From: Marinimicrobium sp050113635
Lineage (GTDB): Bacteria > Pseudomonadota > Gammaproteobacteria > Pseudomonadales > Cellvibrionaceae
Direction: 5' to 3'
Assembly: GCF_050113635.1 (NCBI RefSeq)
Contig: NZ_JBNJLT010000007.1
Span: 143,758-207,757 of the forward strand
Length of the DNA stretch: 64,000 bases
The notes beneath the pieces were generated by a model that was not told where the DNA came from, did no database searches, and saw only the letters and a list, made by a program, of their open reading frames with translations. Shown in pieces: positions 55,631-64,000 of the stretch. Numbering within the stretch: the first letter of the stretch is position 1; the number at the start of each line of letters is the position of its first letter. The position numbers and the translations under genes are program-made.

Positions 55631-56011
55631 ATGGCAATCTTTCATCTAATCTTAAATACAGAGCCGAAGCTGGCTAGGGAACCGGGACGTGATGCCGAAG
55701 ATGACGGCAGTATAGCGGTTCAGGAAGACAAGCCGAAGTTACGGCGCCCGCCAATGTACAAAGTGGTCATGTTTAATGACGACTTCACGCCAATGGACTT
55801 CGTGGTGGAAACTCTGGAAATCTTTTTTTCCATGAACCGGGAGAAGGCGACGCAAGTTATGATCAAAGTGCACACGCAGGGAAAGGCCGTGTGCGGTGTG
55901 TACACCAGGGATATTGCAGAAACGAAAGCGGCCCAGGTGAATCAGTTCGCCAAGGACAACGAGCATCCACTGCTGTGTGAAATAGAGGCGGTGGAGGACG
56001 ACGACCGGTGA
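55631..56011 (+). CDS. clpS: ATP-dependent Clp protease adaptor ClpS
   Basis: Adaptor that delivers N-degron substrates to ClpAP. From ATG 55631 it has 126 residues. An acidic, flexible N-terminal extension (about 1-35) leads to the folded domain PPMYKVVMFNDDFTPMDFVVETLE, which holds the N-terminal-residue pocket, then MNREKATQVMIKVHTQGKAVCGVYTRDIAETKA. The frame is open 26 codons upstream, but that N-terminus does not resemble ClpS. clpA follows after 24 bases. Confidence 0.94.
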   Translation: MAIFHLILNTEPKLAREPGRDAEDDGSIAVQEDKPKLRRPPMYKVVMFNDDFTPMDFVVETLEIFFSMNREKATQVMIKVHTQGKAVCGVYTRDIAETKAAQVNQFAKDNEHPLLCEIEAVEDDDR

Positions 56012-56035
56012 CTCTGTTGTTAGAGGTTATCAGCG

Positions 56036-58309
56036 ATGTTAAGTAAAGATCTTGAAGTTACCCTGAACCTCGCCTTTAAAGGCGCGCGCTCCAAACGGCA
56101 TGAGTTCATGACCGTTGAGCACTTATTGCTGGCGCTGATCGATAATGATTCAGCGGCCAACGTGCTGCGTGCCTGCGGGGCAGACCTTGGGCAGTTGCGC
56201 AAAGAGTTGATTGAATTTGTGGATTCAACCACGCCGCTGATACCCGAGGAGGACACCGAGCGTGAAACCCAGCCGACACTTGGTTTTCAGCGAGTGTTGC
56301 AGCGAGCGGTGTTCCATGTGCAGTCCTCGGGTAAGCAGGAGGTAACAGGTGCGAATGTCCTGGTGGCTATTTTCAGCGAGCAGGAAAGCCAGGCCGTGTA
56401 CTATCTCAAGCAGCAAAGTATTGCCCGTATTGATGTGGTGAATTACATCACCCACGGGATTCACAAAGTGGCCGGCCAGTCTGATCACGGCAGCGATGCG
56501 GGGCAAGAGCAGCACGATGACGACGCGGTCGGCGGTGAGTCCAGCACGCAAAGTCCCTTGGAGAGCTTTGCGGCTAACCTGAACGAACAGGCAATGCAGG
56601 GGCGTATTGACCCTCTGGTAGGCCGTGAATACGAAGTCGAGCGCGTCAGTCAGATTTTGTCCCGGCGCCGCAAGAACAATCCGTTGCTGGTAGGCGAGTC
56701 GGGCGTGGGTAAAACGGCTATTGCTGAAGGCCTGGCCAAGCGCGTTGTGGATGGCGATGTGCCAGACGCACTGGCTGACGCGGTCGTTTACTCTCTGGAC
56801 ATGGGCGCCTTGCTGGCGGGCACCAAGTATCGCGGCGACTTTGAAAAACGTTTCAAAGGCTTGCTCAGCGAGCTTAAGAAACAAAAGAACGCGATCCTGT
56901 TTATCGACGAGATTCACACCATTATTGGCGCGGGCGCGGCTTCCGGCGGTGTGATGGACGCCTCCAACCTGCTCAAGCCCTTGCTGTCGTCCGGCGAGTT
57001 GCGTTGCATGGGATCGACCACCTATCAGGAATACCGGGGTGTCTTTGAAAAAGACCGGGCGCTGTCACGTCGCTTCCAGAAAGTGGACGTCAAAGAACCC
57101 ACGGTCGATGAAACCTACCAGATACTGAAAGGGCTTAAGAGTCGTTTTGAGAAGCATCACGGTCTGCGCTACACCGATCCGGCCCTCCGGCTGGCGGCTG
57201 AGTTATCCGAGCGGTATATCAGCGAGCGCTTCTTGCCCGACAAGGCGATCGATGTGATTGACGAGGCGGGTGCGTTTCAGCAGCTGCAACCACCGAGCAA
57301 GCGGAAAAAAACCGTGGGTGCGTCCGATATTGAGGCCGTGGTGGCCAAGATTGCGCGGATTCCGCCGAAGAGTGTGTCCTCTTCTGATAAAGAACAGCTG
57401 CGGAAGCTGGATGACAATCTCAAGCTGACGGTTTTTGGTCAGGACGAAGCAATCGATACACTCTCCTCGGCCATCAAACTCTCCCGGGCAGGACTGGGGT
57501 CTGGTGAAAAACCCATCGGTTCGTTTCTGTTTGCAGGCCCCACGGGCGTAGGCAAAACTGAGGTCACCCGCCAGCTGGCGACCTGCCTGGGCGTGGAGCT
57601 GGTTCGCTTTGATATGTCCGAGTATATGGAGCGTCACACGGTATCGCGCCTCATTGGTGCGCCGCCCGGCTACGTGGGATTTGACCAGGGCGGCTTGCTG
57701 ACAGACGCCGTGACGAAGCATCCCCACAGTGTGGTTCTGCTCGACGAGATTGAAAAAGCCCACCCGGATGTGTTCAATTTGCTGTTGCAGGTCATGGACC
57801 ACGGCACGCTCACTGACAACAATGGTCGCAAGGCCGATTTCCGCAACGTGATTTTGGTGATGACCACCAATGCAGGGGCGGAAGATATGATTCGTCCCTC
57901 CATTGGGTTCACACAGCAGGATCACAGCACGGACGGTAAAGAAGCGATCAAGCGGTTGTTTACCCCCGAGTTTCGTAACCGTCTCGATGCAGTGGTGCAG
58001 TTTGGTGTGTTGAGCATGGACGTCATCAAAACCGTCGTCGACAAGTTCCTGGTTGAGCTTCAGTCGCAGTTGGACGATAAGAAAGTGACGCTTGATGTCT
58101 CTGAAGAGGCGCGTACCTGGCTCGCAGAGCACGGCTATGATGAAAAAATGGGCGCGCGCCCCATGGCTCGACTTATCCAGGAAAAGATCAAAAAGCCGTT
58201 GGCGGAAGCGGTATTATTTGGTGATCTTTCGGAGAGCGGTGGGTCAGTCTATGTGGACGTCACCCCGGAGGGGGATTCGCTGGCCATCAAGGTCGAAGGT
58301 AAGTCCTGA
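56036..58309 (+). CDS. clpA: Clp protease ATP-binding subunit ClpA
   Basis: AAA+ unfoldase that feeds ClpP. In 757 residues, the N-terminal repeat domain (1-145, ClpS-binding) is followed by D1 with Walker A GESGVGKTAIAEG and D2 with Walker A GPTGVGKTEVTRQ. Walker B motifs ILFIDEIHTI and VVLLDEIEKAH are intact, and the C-terminal GARPMARLIQEKIKKPLAE is typical. clpP is not in the window. Confidence 0.98.
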   Translation: MLSKDLEVTLNLAFKGARSKRHEFMTVEHLLLALIDNDSAANVLRACGADLGQLRKELIEFVDSTTPLIPEEDTERETQPTLGFQRVLQRAVFHVQSSGKQEVTGANVLVAIFSEQESQAVYYLKQQSIARIDVVNYITHGIHKVAGQSDHGSDAGQEQHDDDAVGGESSTQSPLESFAANLNEQAMQGRIDPLVGREYEVERVSQILSRRRKNNPLLVGESGVGKTAIAEGLAKRVVDGDVPDALADAVVYSLDMGALLAGTKYRGDFEKRFKGLLSELKKQKNAILFIDEIHTIIGAGAASGGVMDASNLLKPLLSSGELRCMGSTTYQEYRGVFEKDRALSRRFQKVDVKEPTVDETYQILKGLKSRFEKHHGLRYTDPALRLAAELSERYISERFLPDKAIDVIDEAGAFQQLQPPSKRKKTVGASDIEAVVAKIARIPPKSVSSSDKEQLRKLDDNLKLTVFGQDEAIDTLSSAIKLSRAGLGSGEKPIGSFLFAGPTGVGKTEVTRQLATCLGVELVRFDMSEYMERHTVSRLIGAPPGYVGFDQGGLLTDAVTKHPHSVVLLDEIEKAHPDVFNLLLQVMDHGTLTDNNGRKADFRNVILVMTTNAGAEDMIRPSIGFTQQDHSTDGKEAIKRLFTPEFRNRLDAVVQFGVLSMDVIKTVVDKFLVELQSQLDDKKVTLDVSEEARTWLAEHGYDEKMGARPMARLIQEKIKKPLAEAVLFGDLSESGGSVYVDVTPEGDSLAIKVEGKS

Positions 58310-58366
58310 TGACGAGGGGCTTTCCTGACGCTGTAAAAGTAACGCTCACAGGAAACCGTTACGCAG

Positions 58367-58386
58367 GAGGCCGCCGAGGGCGGCTT
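58367..58386. terminator. Short hairpin between clpA and infA
   Basis: GGCCGCC and GGCGGCT pair around GAG (one G-T pair), followed by TCTTG. A weak terminator between convergent genes. Confidence 0.55.
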
Positions 58387-58441
58387 CTTGCGTTTAAATA
58401 CGGAATAACAGCGGGGCTCAGCCAGTCTTACGATCTGGGGC

Positions 58442-58660
58442 TCAACGCGAGCGGTAGGTAATCCGGCCTTTTGTGAGGTCATAAGGGGTCATTTCCACCT
58501 TGACCTTGTCGCCAGTAAGAATACGAATGTAGTTTTTGCGCATCTTGCCGGAGATGTGCGCCGTGACCACATGTCCGTTCTCCAGTTTAACGCGGAAGGT
58601 GGTGTTGGGCAGGGTATCAACCACTTCGCCTTCAAATTCAATGTTGTCTTCTTTCGCCAT
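58442..58660 (-). CDS. infA: Translation initiation factor IF-1
   Basis: 72-residue S1-type OB-fold protein that binds the 30S A site during initiation. MAKEDNIEFEGEVVDTLPNTTFRV through KVEMTPYDLTKGRITYR matches the family over its full length. GAGGAAACTGCCGA precedes ATG 58660, so the 20-codon upstream extension is rejected. Confidence 0.98.
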   Translation of the reverse strand: MAKEDNIEFEGEVVDTLPNTTFRVKLENGHVVTAHISGKMRKNYIRILTGDKVKVEMTPYDLTKGRITYRSR

Positions 58661-58813
58661 TCGGCAGTTTCCTCGGCTTTCAGTACGTGCGTGGCCTGCG
58701 CAGATGGCAGGTTGCCGCACGGGTTTGGTCTGAATGTTGCCCGGTCGGGCTGAAAATAGGCGTGAATTGTGCCTGAAATGAGCCGAAAGGCCAAGTGTTA
58801 GCGGGATATAAAG

Positions 58814-59521
58814 CTACGTTACCCGCACCCAGCGGCGATTGACCAGCATTTCGAGTGGCCGATATTGCGTTTTATAGTCCATTTTCCGGCAGTGCTTGAT
58901 CCAGTAGCCGAGGTAGACATACGGCAAGGACAGCACCCGGGCTTGTTCGATCTGGGCGAGAACACCCAGCACACCGAGACTGCGGCGCGGCTGCGTGCTG
59001 TCAAAGAAGGTGTAAACCGCTGACAAGCCATCGCTCAGGGTGTCGCAAACAGCAACAGCCAACAGCTGATCCCCCTCGCGTACCTCCAGATATCGGGTGA
59101 CACCCCAGGCCCGGCTGAGGAACGCATCGTACTGGGCTCGGGATGGGGGGTACATATCACCGTCCCCGTGACGAGTGTTGATATAGTGCTCATACAAACG
59201 ATAGTGCTCGTCGCGGTCGGGCTCCGTCACCAGCTCGAGAGAAAGGTCGGTATTACGGTTCCAGCAACGGCGCTGGTTTCTATTGGGGCGAAAGCTTTCA
59301 ACCGGAATCCGGCAAGAGATACAGGCACTGCAATGGGCACAGTGAGGGCGGTACAAATGAGGGCCGCTACGTCGGAAGCCAATTTGGGAGAGCTGGGTAT
59401 AAAGCGCCTGATCCACCGCCGCATTTGGATCGATAAACAGCGTGGTGGCCTCTTGATCGTCCAGATAGCTGCAGGGGTGAGGCTGTGTGGCGAAGAGCTT
59501 GAGGTTCGACAGGTCTGTCAT
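58814..59521 (-). CDS. bpt: Aspartate/glutamate leucyltransferase Bpt
   Basis: Transfers leucine from Leu-tRNA to N-terminal Asp or Glu, creating N-degrons for ClpS-ClpAP. The 235 residues start at ATG 59521 (MTDLSNLKLFATQPHPCSYL) after GAGAGG. CPYL-like HPCSYLDDQEAT, the CxxCxxC-type HCSACISCRIPV and DGDMYPPSRAQYDAFL are family blocks. Older annotation calls it arginyl-tRNA-protein transferase (ate). It lies 23 bases after aat. Confidence 0.94.
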   Translation of the reverse strand: MTDLSNLKLFATQPHPCSYLDDQEATTLFIDPNAAVDQALYTQLSQIGFRRSGPHLYRPHCAHCSACISCRIPVESFRPNRNQRRCWNRNTDLSLELVTEPDRDEHYRLYEHYINTRHGDGDMYPPSRAQYDAFLSRAWGVTRYLEVREGDQLLAVAVCDTLSDGLSAVYTFFDSTQPRRSLGVLGVLAQIEQARVLSLPYVYLGYWIKHCRKMDYKTQYRPLEMLVNRRWVRVT

Positions 59522-59544
59522 TGCGCCCTCTCTTTGCCTGGTGG

Positions 59545-60249
59545 TTAAAGCACTGGCGTGTTCAGTTCCCACGGCCCTGTCACCGAGGGCAGATACACAC
59601 AGTCTAGCAGGATTTGCTCGAACGCTTCACGGGAAATCTCCTCGGCGCCGAGGCTGAACATATGAGCGCTGCCTACCTGGCAGTCGATCACCTGGAAATT
59701 CCAGGCACGCAGTTGCGCTTCCAGATAAGCAAAACCCACCTTCGAGGCATTATCTTTCCGGCTGAACATCGACTCACCAAAGAAAACCCGGCCGAGCGCC
59801 AGGCCATAGAGCCCGCCGACGAGGTTGCCGTTCTGCCACACCTCGACTGAGTGAGCGATGCCTTGTTCGTGCAGGTGACAGTAGGCGCTCAGCATTTCAT
59901 CGGTAATCCAGGTGCCGGCACCATAGTCTCTGGGCTCGGCGCAGGCCCGCATCACGGCTTCGAACGCCTTGTCGCAGGACACCTCAAAGGGTTGTTGTCG
60001 AATGGTTTTGCGCAGAGAACGGGACAGGTGCAACCGGCCCGGAAACAGCACGGCCCGGGGGTCGGGTGTCCACCACAGGGTGGGTTGCCCCGCCTCATAC
60101 CAGGGAAATATCCCGTGGCGATAGGCGTGAATCAAGCGCTCCGCTGAAAGGTCGGCGCCAGCCGCCAACAAGCCGTTGGGCTCCGTCAGTGCTTCATGGG
60201 TAGGGGGAAAGTCCAGAGTGTCTGGATCGAGCCAGGGGAGTGTTATCAT
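59545..60249 (-). CDS. aat: Leucyl/phenylalanyl-tRNA-protein transferase
   Basis: Adds Leu or Phe to N-terminal Lys or Arg, the second bacterial N-degron route. From ATG 60249 it has 234 residues: EALTEPNGLLAAGADLSAERL, HGIFPWYEAGQPTLWWTPDPR, GAGTWITDEM and VGGLYGLALGRVFFGESMFSR are diagnostic. The longer frame upstream overlaps trxB and lacks similarity. The ribosome-binding site is weak. Confidence 0.96.
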   Translation of the reverse strand: MITLPWLDPDTLDFPPTHEALTEPNGLLAAGADLSAERLIHAYRHGIFPWYEAGQPTLWWTPDPRAVLFPGRLHLSRSLRKTIRQQPFEVSCDKAFEAVMRACAEPRDYGAGTWITDEMLSAYCHLHEQGIAHSVEVWQNGNLVGGLYGLALGRVFFGESMFSRKDNASKVGFAYLEAQLRAWNFQVIDCQVGSAHMFSLGAEEISREAFEQILLDCVYLPSVTGPWELNTPVL

Positions 60250-60314
60250 GAGCGCCGGGCGGTTAAACCTGATCCTGACACCCAGGGGCGCCAGGATCGG
60301 GAGGTGTGGGCCAG

Positions 60315-61262
60315 TTACAGGTCGTCCAGATATTTCTCGGCGTCCAGAGCCGCCATACAACCCGCGCCAGCCGACGTGATGGCCTGTCGGTAGATGTGGT
60401 CTGAAACGTCGCCGGCGGCGAACACGCCGGGCACACTGGTAGCGGTGGCGTTGCCGTTCAAGCCGCTGGTCACTTTGATGTAGCCGTCCTTCATATCCAA
60501 CTGCCCGGCGAAGATGTCGGTATTGGGCTTGTGACCAATGGCAATAAATACGCCCTGCACATCAACTTCCTGAGTGCTGTCATTCAGAGAGCTGCGCAGG
60601 CGGGCGCCGGTCACGCCATTGTCGTCGCCCAGGACTTCATCCAGGGTGTGGTCCCAGACAATACGCACATTGCCGTTCTTTTCCTTCGCGAACAGCTTAT
60701 CCTGGAGGATCTTCTCGGCACGCAGCTTATCGCGACGGTGCACGAGAATCACCTCGCTGGCGATGTTGGACAGGTACAGGGCTTCTTCCACAGCGGTGTT
60801 GCCGCCGCCAATTACGGCTACTTTCTGATCGCGATAGAAAAAGCCGTCGCAAGTGGCACAGGCGCTGACGCCTTTGCCCATAAAGGCTTCCTCGGAAGGC
60901 AAACCGAGATACTGGGCCGATGCCCCCGTGGCGATAATCAGCGCATCACAGGTATAGGTTTCATTGCCGACGAGCTTGAACGGGCGACCACTCAGATCGG
61001 TTTCGTGAATATGGTCGAAGATGATCTGGGTATCAAAGCGCTCGGCATGCTCCTGCATCTGCACCATCAGGTCTGGGCCCTGAAGGTCCGAGATGCCACC
61101 TGGCCAGTTCTCCACCTCAGTGGTGGTGGTCAATTGGCCGCCTTGTTGCATGCCGGTGATCAGAACCGGTTTGAGATTGGCCCTGGCGGCGTATATCGCG
61201 GCCGTATAACCGGCGGGGCCGGAGCCGAGAATAATCAGGCGATGGTGCTGTGCGTCGCTCAT
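60315..61262 (-). CDS. trxB: Thioredoxin reductase
   Basis: FAD enzyme that reduces thioredoxin with NADPH. The 315 residues start at ATG 61262 (MSDAQHHRLIIL) behind AAGGA. FAD motif GSGPAGYTAAIYAA, redox CATCDGFFYRDQ, NADPH motif GGGNTAVEEALYL and C-terminal GVFAAGDVSD are present. It is divergent from ftsK. Confidence 0.98.
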   Translation of the reverse strand: MSDAQHHRLIILGSGPAGYTAAIYAARANLKPVLITGMQQGGQLTTTTEVENWPGGISDLQGPDLMVQMQEHAERFDTQIIFDHIHETDLSGRPFKLVGNETYTCDALIIATGASAQYLGLPSEEAFMGKGVSACATCDGFFYRDQKVAVIGGGNTAVEEALYLSNIASEVILVHRRDKLRAEKILQDKLFAKEKNGNVRIVWDHTLDEVLGDDNGVTGARLRSSLNDSTQEVDVQGVFIAIGHKPNTDIFAGQLDMKDGYIKVTSGLNGNATATSVPGVFAAGDVSDHIYRQAITSAGAGCMAALDAEKYLDDL

Positions 61263-61502
61263 GATTTGCTGTCCTTTGGAAGTGTTGAGATTGTCGAATG
61301 TTTGGGTAAGCGCTGATTTGGCGCCCATCATAAGTGAATCGTGTGTGGTCCGCAAAATAGTATGAACCAATGCGAAGTATTGCTTTCTTTAATGGTAACC
61401 TGTGTTCAACAGAGTTTGTGGCTATCGCTTTTGCAAACCTCCTCCGTGCCGCTAGAATAGCCGCCATTGCTCACCAATCCGTTTTAATGGGGAACGCTTC
61501 GT

Positions 61503-63851
61503 TTGAAACGCTCACAAAGCCAAGCCGCCAGCGGCAGCACGGCATCGGTCGATAGCTTGTTGATGCGCATCCTGAAAGAGGGGGCTCTGATCGGTTTGGC
61601 CGCCATCAGTGTCTACCTCATGCTGGCGCTGATGACCTACGATGCCGGCGATCCCGGGTGGTCACATACCGGAGAGGGGGGTCGCATTCGCAATGCCGGT
61701 GGCCCCGCAGGCGCCTGGCTGGCCGATGTGTTTCTCTCGCTGTTTGGCTATCTGGCGTATCTGTTCCCGGTATTGCTGGCGTATCGAGCCTGGCAGGTGT
61801 TTCGGGACCGGAACCGGCAGCCAGGGTTTGACTGGCTCTTGATTTCCCTGCGAGTGGTGGGCTTGTTTCTGGTGATGGTGGCCGGCACGGGCATCGCCAG
61901 CCTGCATTACCCGGATGGCGTGAACCTGCCATTTTCCAATGGCGGTCTGCTCGGGGCTTCGGTGTCTGAAGGGGTAGAAGGGGCATTTAGTTATACCGGT
62001 GGCACGTTGATTCTGCTGGCGGTGTTTCTGTTTGGTATTACGATCTTTACTGACCTGTCCTGGTTAAGGCTGATGGATGAAACGGGTCGCTTGACGCTGA
62101 TACTGATTGAGCGAGCCAGCACCGCCTGGCAGCACTGGCGTCAACAGCAGGCTGAACGTAAGGCGGCCAAAGCGGCGCAGGAGCACCGTCGTGAAGCGGT
62201 GGCAAAACAAGTGGAGAAAACCGCGAAGCGGGTGCCTCCCACTATTTCCGAGCCCGTAAAAAAGGCGCCCCCCAAACCCCAATCCAAACCGGCTCGGCAG
62301 GGGTCCCTGTTTGATACCAAAGACAGCTCGCCACCGGAGGGGGAATTGCCTTCCCTGGCGTTGCTGGACCCGCCGGATGCGCACAGTGACAAGGCGTTTT
62401 CCAAAGAGTCCCTGGAGGCTATGTCCCGGCTGTTGGAGCTGAAGCTCAAGGACTTTGGCATTGATGTCGAAGTGGAGTCTGTGCAGCCGGGGCCAGTGGT
62501 TACCCGCTTTGAGATTCAACCTGCGCCGGGCGTGAAAGCCAGCCGAATTACCAATCTGGCGAAAGATCTGGCGCGCTCGCTGGCCGTCATTAGCGTGCGT
62601 GTGGTTGAAGTCATTCCCGGCAAATCCGTGGTGGGCATCGAGATTCCGAACGAACATCGGGAAATGGTGCGCTTGAGCGAAGTGCTGGCCTCGGACGTTT
62701 ACGACAAGGCCAAATCCGTGTTGACCATGGCACTGGGGCACGATATTTCCGGAGAACCCATCGTCGCCGATCTCGCCAAAATGCCACATCTGCTGGTGGC
62801 CGGTACTACCGGTTCCGGTAAATCCGTTGGCGTTAACGTGATGTTGCTCAGTCTGTTGTATAAGTCCTCCCCCGAGGAAGTCAGGCTGATGCTGGTCGAC
62901 CCGAAAATGTTGGAACTGTCGGTGTACGAGGGGGTTCCTCACTTGTTGACACCGGTTATTACGGATATGAAAGATGCGGCCAACGGTCTGCGTTGGTGCG
63001 TGGGGGAAATGGAGCGGCGTTACAAGCTCATGGCGGCGCTCGGCGTGCGCAACCTGGCGGGTTACAACCGCAAAGTGGATGAAGCGCGCAAGGCCGGCGA
63101 GCCGCTGAAAGATCCACTGTTCAAGCCGGATGAGCATTTTGAGGCAGGGGCTGAGGAAGCCACCGCACCGGATCTGGAGCACCTGCCAGCCATTGTGGTG
63201 GTCATTGATGAATTTGCCGACATGATGATGATTGTCGGCAAGAAAGTGGAGCAGTTGATTGCTCGCATTGCGCAAAAAGCGAGGGCGGCGGGTATTCATT
63301 TGATTCTGGCGACCCAGCGCCCCTCGGTGGATGTGATTACGGGGTTGATTAAGGCGAACGTGCCGACTCGCATTGGTTTTCAGGTATCGTCAAAAATTGA
63401 TTCACGCACGATTTTGGACCAGGGCGGCGCCGAGCAATTGCTGGGCCACGGCGATATGCTCTATCTGCCGCCGGGCACCAGTGTTCCGGTTCGTGTCCAC
63501 GGGGCGTTTGTGGATGATCATGAAGTACATAAGGTCGTGGCCGACTGGAAGAAGCGTGGCGAGCCGAATTATATCGATGGTGTAACGGACGAGGGTGCCA
63601 CCAGCTCAATTCCTGTGCCGGGTATGTCGGGCGGGGAAGACGGTAGTGATGATGGCGAAGGCGATGCGCTATACGATCAGGCGGTGGCGTTTGTCATTGA
63701 GTCCCGCAAGGCTTCGATCTCGGGGGTTCAACGTAAGTTGCGTATTGGTTACAACCGGGCGGCACGGTTGATCGATACGATGGAGGCCGCTGGTGTGGTG
63801 TCGGAAGCGGGGCACAATGGCAATCGCGAAGTGCTGGTGCCGAAGAATTGA
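61503..63851 (+). CDS. ftsK: DNA translocase FtsK
   Basis: Septal DNA pump that clears the chromosome and activates XerCD at dif. The 782 residues have four transmembrane helices in the first 190 or so, a fairly short Lys/Ala/Pro-rich linker, and the alpha/beta motor with Walker A GTTGSGKSVGVNVM and Walker B VVVIDEFADMMM. The C-terminal gamma winged helix (SRKASISGVQRKLRIGYNRAARL) reads KOPS-like sites. The start is TTG 61503 behind GGGGA; the first in-frame ATG is 61563. Confidence 0.95.
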   Translation: MKRSQSQAASGSTASVDSLLMRILKEGALIGLAAISVYLMLALMTYDAGDPGWSHTGEGGRIRNAGGPAGAWLADVFLSLFGYLAYLFPVLLAYRAWQVFRDRNRQPGFDWLLISLRVVGLFLVMVAGTGIASLHYPDGVNLPFSNGGLLGASVSEGVEGAFSYTGGTLILLAVFLFGITIFTDLSWLRLMDETGRLTLILIERASTAWQHWRQQQAERKAAKAAQEHRREAVAKQVEKTAKRVPPTISEPVKKAPPKPQSKPARQGSLFDTKDSSPPEGELPSLALLDPPDAHSDKAFSKESLEAMSRLLELKLKDFGIDVEVESVQPGPVVTRFEIQPAPGVKASRITNLAKDLARSLAVISVRVVEVIPGKSVVGIEIPNEHREMVRLSEVLASDVYDKAKSVLTMALGHDISGEPIVADLAKMPHLLVAGTTGSGKSVGVNVMLLSLLYKSSPEEVRLMLVDPKMLELSVYEGVPHLLTPVITDMKDAANGLRWCVGEMERRYKLMAALGVRNLAGYNRKVDEARKAGEPLKDPLFKPDEHFEAGAEEATAPDLEHLPAIVVVIDEFADMMMIVGKKVEQLIARIAQKARAAGIHLILATQRPSVDVITGLIKANVPTRIGFQVSSKIDSRTILDQGGAEQLLGHGDMLYLPPGTSVPVRVHGAFVDDHEVHKVVADWKKRGEPNYIDGVTDEGATSSIPVPGMSGGEDGSDDGEGDALYDQAVAFVIESRKASISGVQRKLRIGYNRAARLIDTMEAAGVVSEAGHNGNREVLVPKN

Positions 63852-63914
63852 TAGTGGTTTGCCCCGGTTTAATGGCTAGCTCGGGGGGTTAACGGAGAGC
63901 CCGGTGGTTGGACG

Positions 63915-64000
63915 GGAAGGGGGTTGCAGACACGCCGTAAACCCTTCCCTGGGGGCTTCACTTCGGCATCCATGCCTCAGAGAGTCTGCAACCCCCTTCC
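63915..64000 (+). repeat. Variable-stem/conserved-core hairpin element, copy 4 (cut by the window end)
   Basis: At least 16 bp of perfect inverted repeat (63915-63930 with 63985-64000) enclose a 54-nt core (63931-63984) in the same orientation as copy 2. The second small hairpin GGCATCCATGCC is intact. The first is weaker (CCC/GGG around TTCCCT). The right arm runs off the window, so the full stem is probably longer. It lies about 60 bp after the ftsK stop. Confidence 0.88.

Overview
This 64 kb window is a chromosomal core segment of a gammaproteobacterium. The gene orders tilS-pyrG-kdsA-eno-ftsB-ispD-ispF-truD-pcm-nlpD-rpoS, fdxA-mutS, pncC-recA-recX, gltA/sdhCDAB-sucAB-lpdA-sucCD and rluE/icd-cspD-clpS-clpA-infA-bpt-aat-trxB-ftsK resemble Pseudomonas and its marine relatives. 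A moderately high G+C content and a fucosidase plus TonB-receptor pair of the kind used on plant polysaccharides suggest Cellvibrionales (Cellvibrio, Saccharophagus, Marinimicrobium or Microbulbifer relatives). That placement is inference; there is no rRNA in the window.

Layout. 1-67: start of a leftward S9-type peptidase. 478-12566: housekeeping genes on the plus strand (tRNA modification, CTP and KDO synthesis, enolase, cell division, isoprenoid synthesis, protein repair, sigma-S). 12651-15649: fdxA and mutS leftward. 15843-22773: a complete four-gene Wadjet/MksBEFG-type plasmid-defence operon (jetABCD) between mutS and pncC, which are often close neighbours. 22937-25802: pncC, LexA-controlled recA, a DUF4136 lipoprotein, recX. 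25768-29159: lytic transglycosylase, proS, HIT protein and a lysine/alanine-tailed HU protein. 29600-35185: GH95 glycosidase and TonB-dependent receptor, an accessory sugar-use locus. 35260-39762: xthA, prc, gltA. 40258-51604: succinate dehydrogenase, 2-oxoglutarate dehydrogenase and succinyl-CoA synthetase genes, with structured leaders before sucA and sucC. 52022-63851: rluE, monomeric icd, cspD, the N-degron genes clpS/clpA/bpt/aat, infA, trxB, ftsK.

The most unusual signal is non-coding. Four intergenic elements (136-239, 51688-51799, 51898-52009 and 63915 to the window end) share a core of exactly 54 nt that contains two small hairpins tipped with variants of ATCCAT. Each core is enclosed by a perfect inverted repeat (25, 29, 29 and at least 16 bp) whose sequence is unrelated from copy to copy. 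A conserved insert inside a copy-specific, perfectly matched stem is not explained by the genes, by ordinary terminators or by a standard insertion sequence.

No tRNA, rRNA, CRISPR array, prophage or insertion-sequence transposase was seen.
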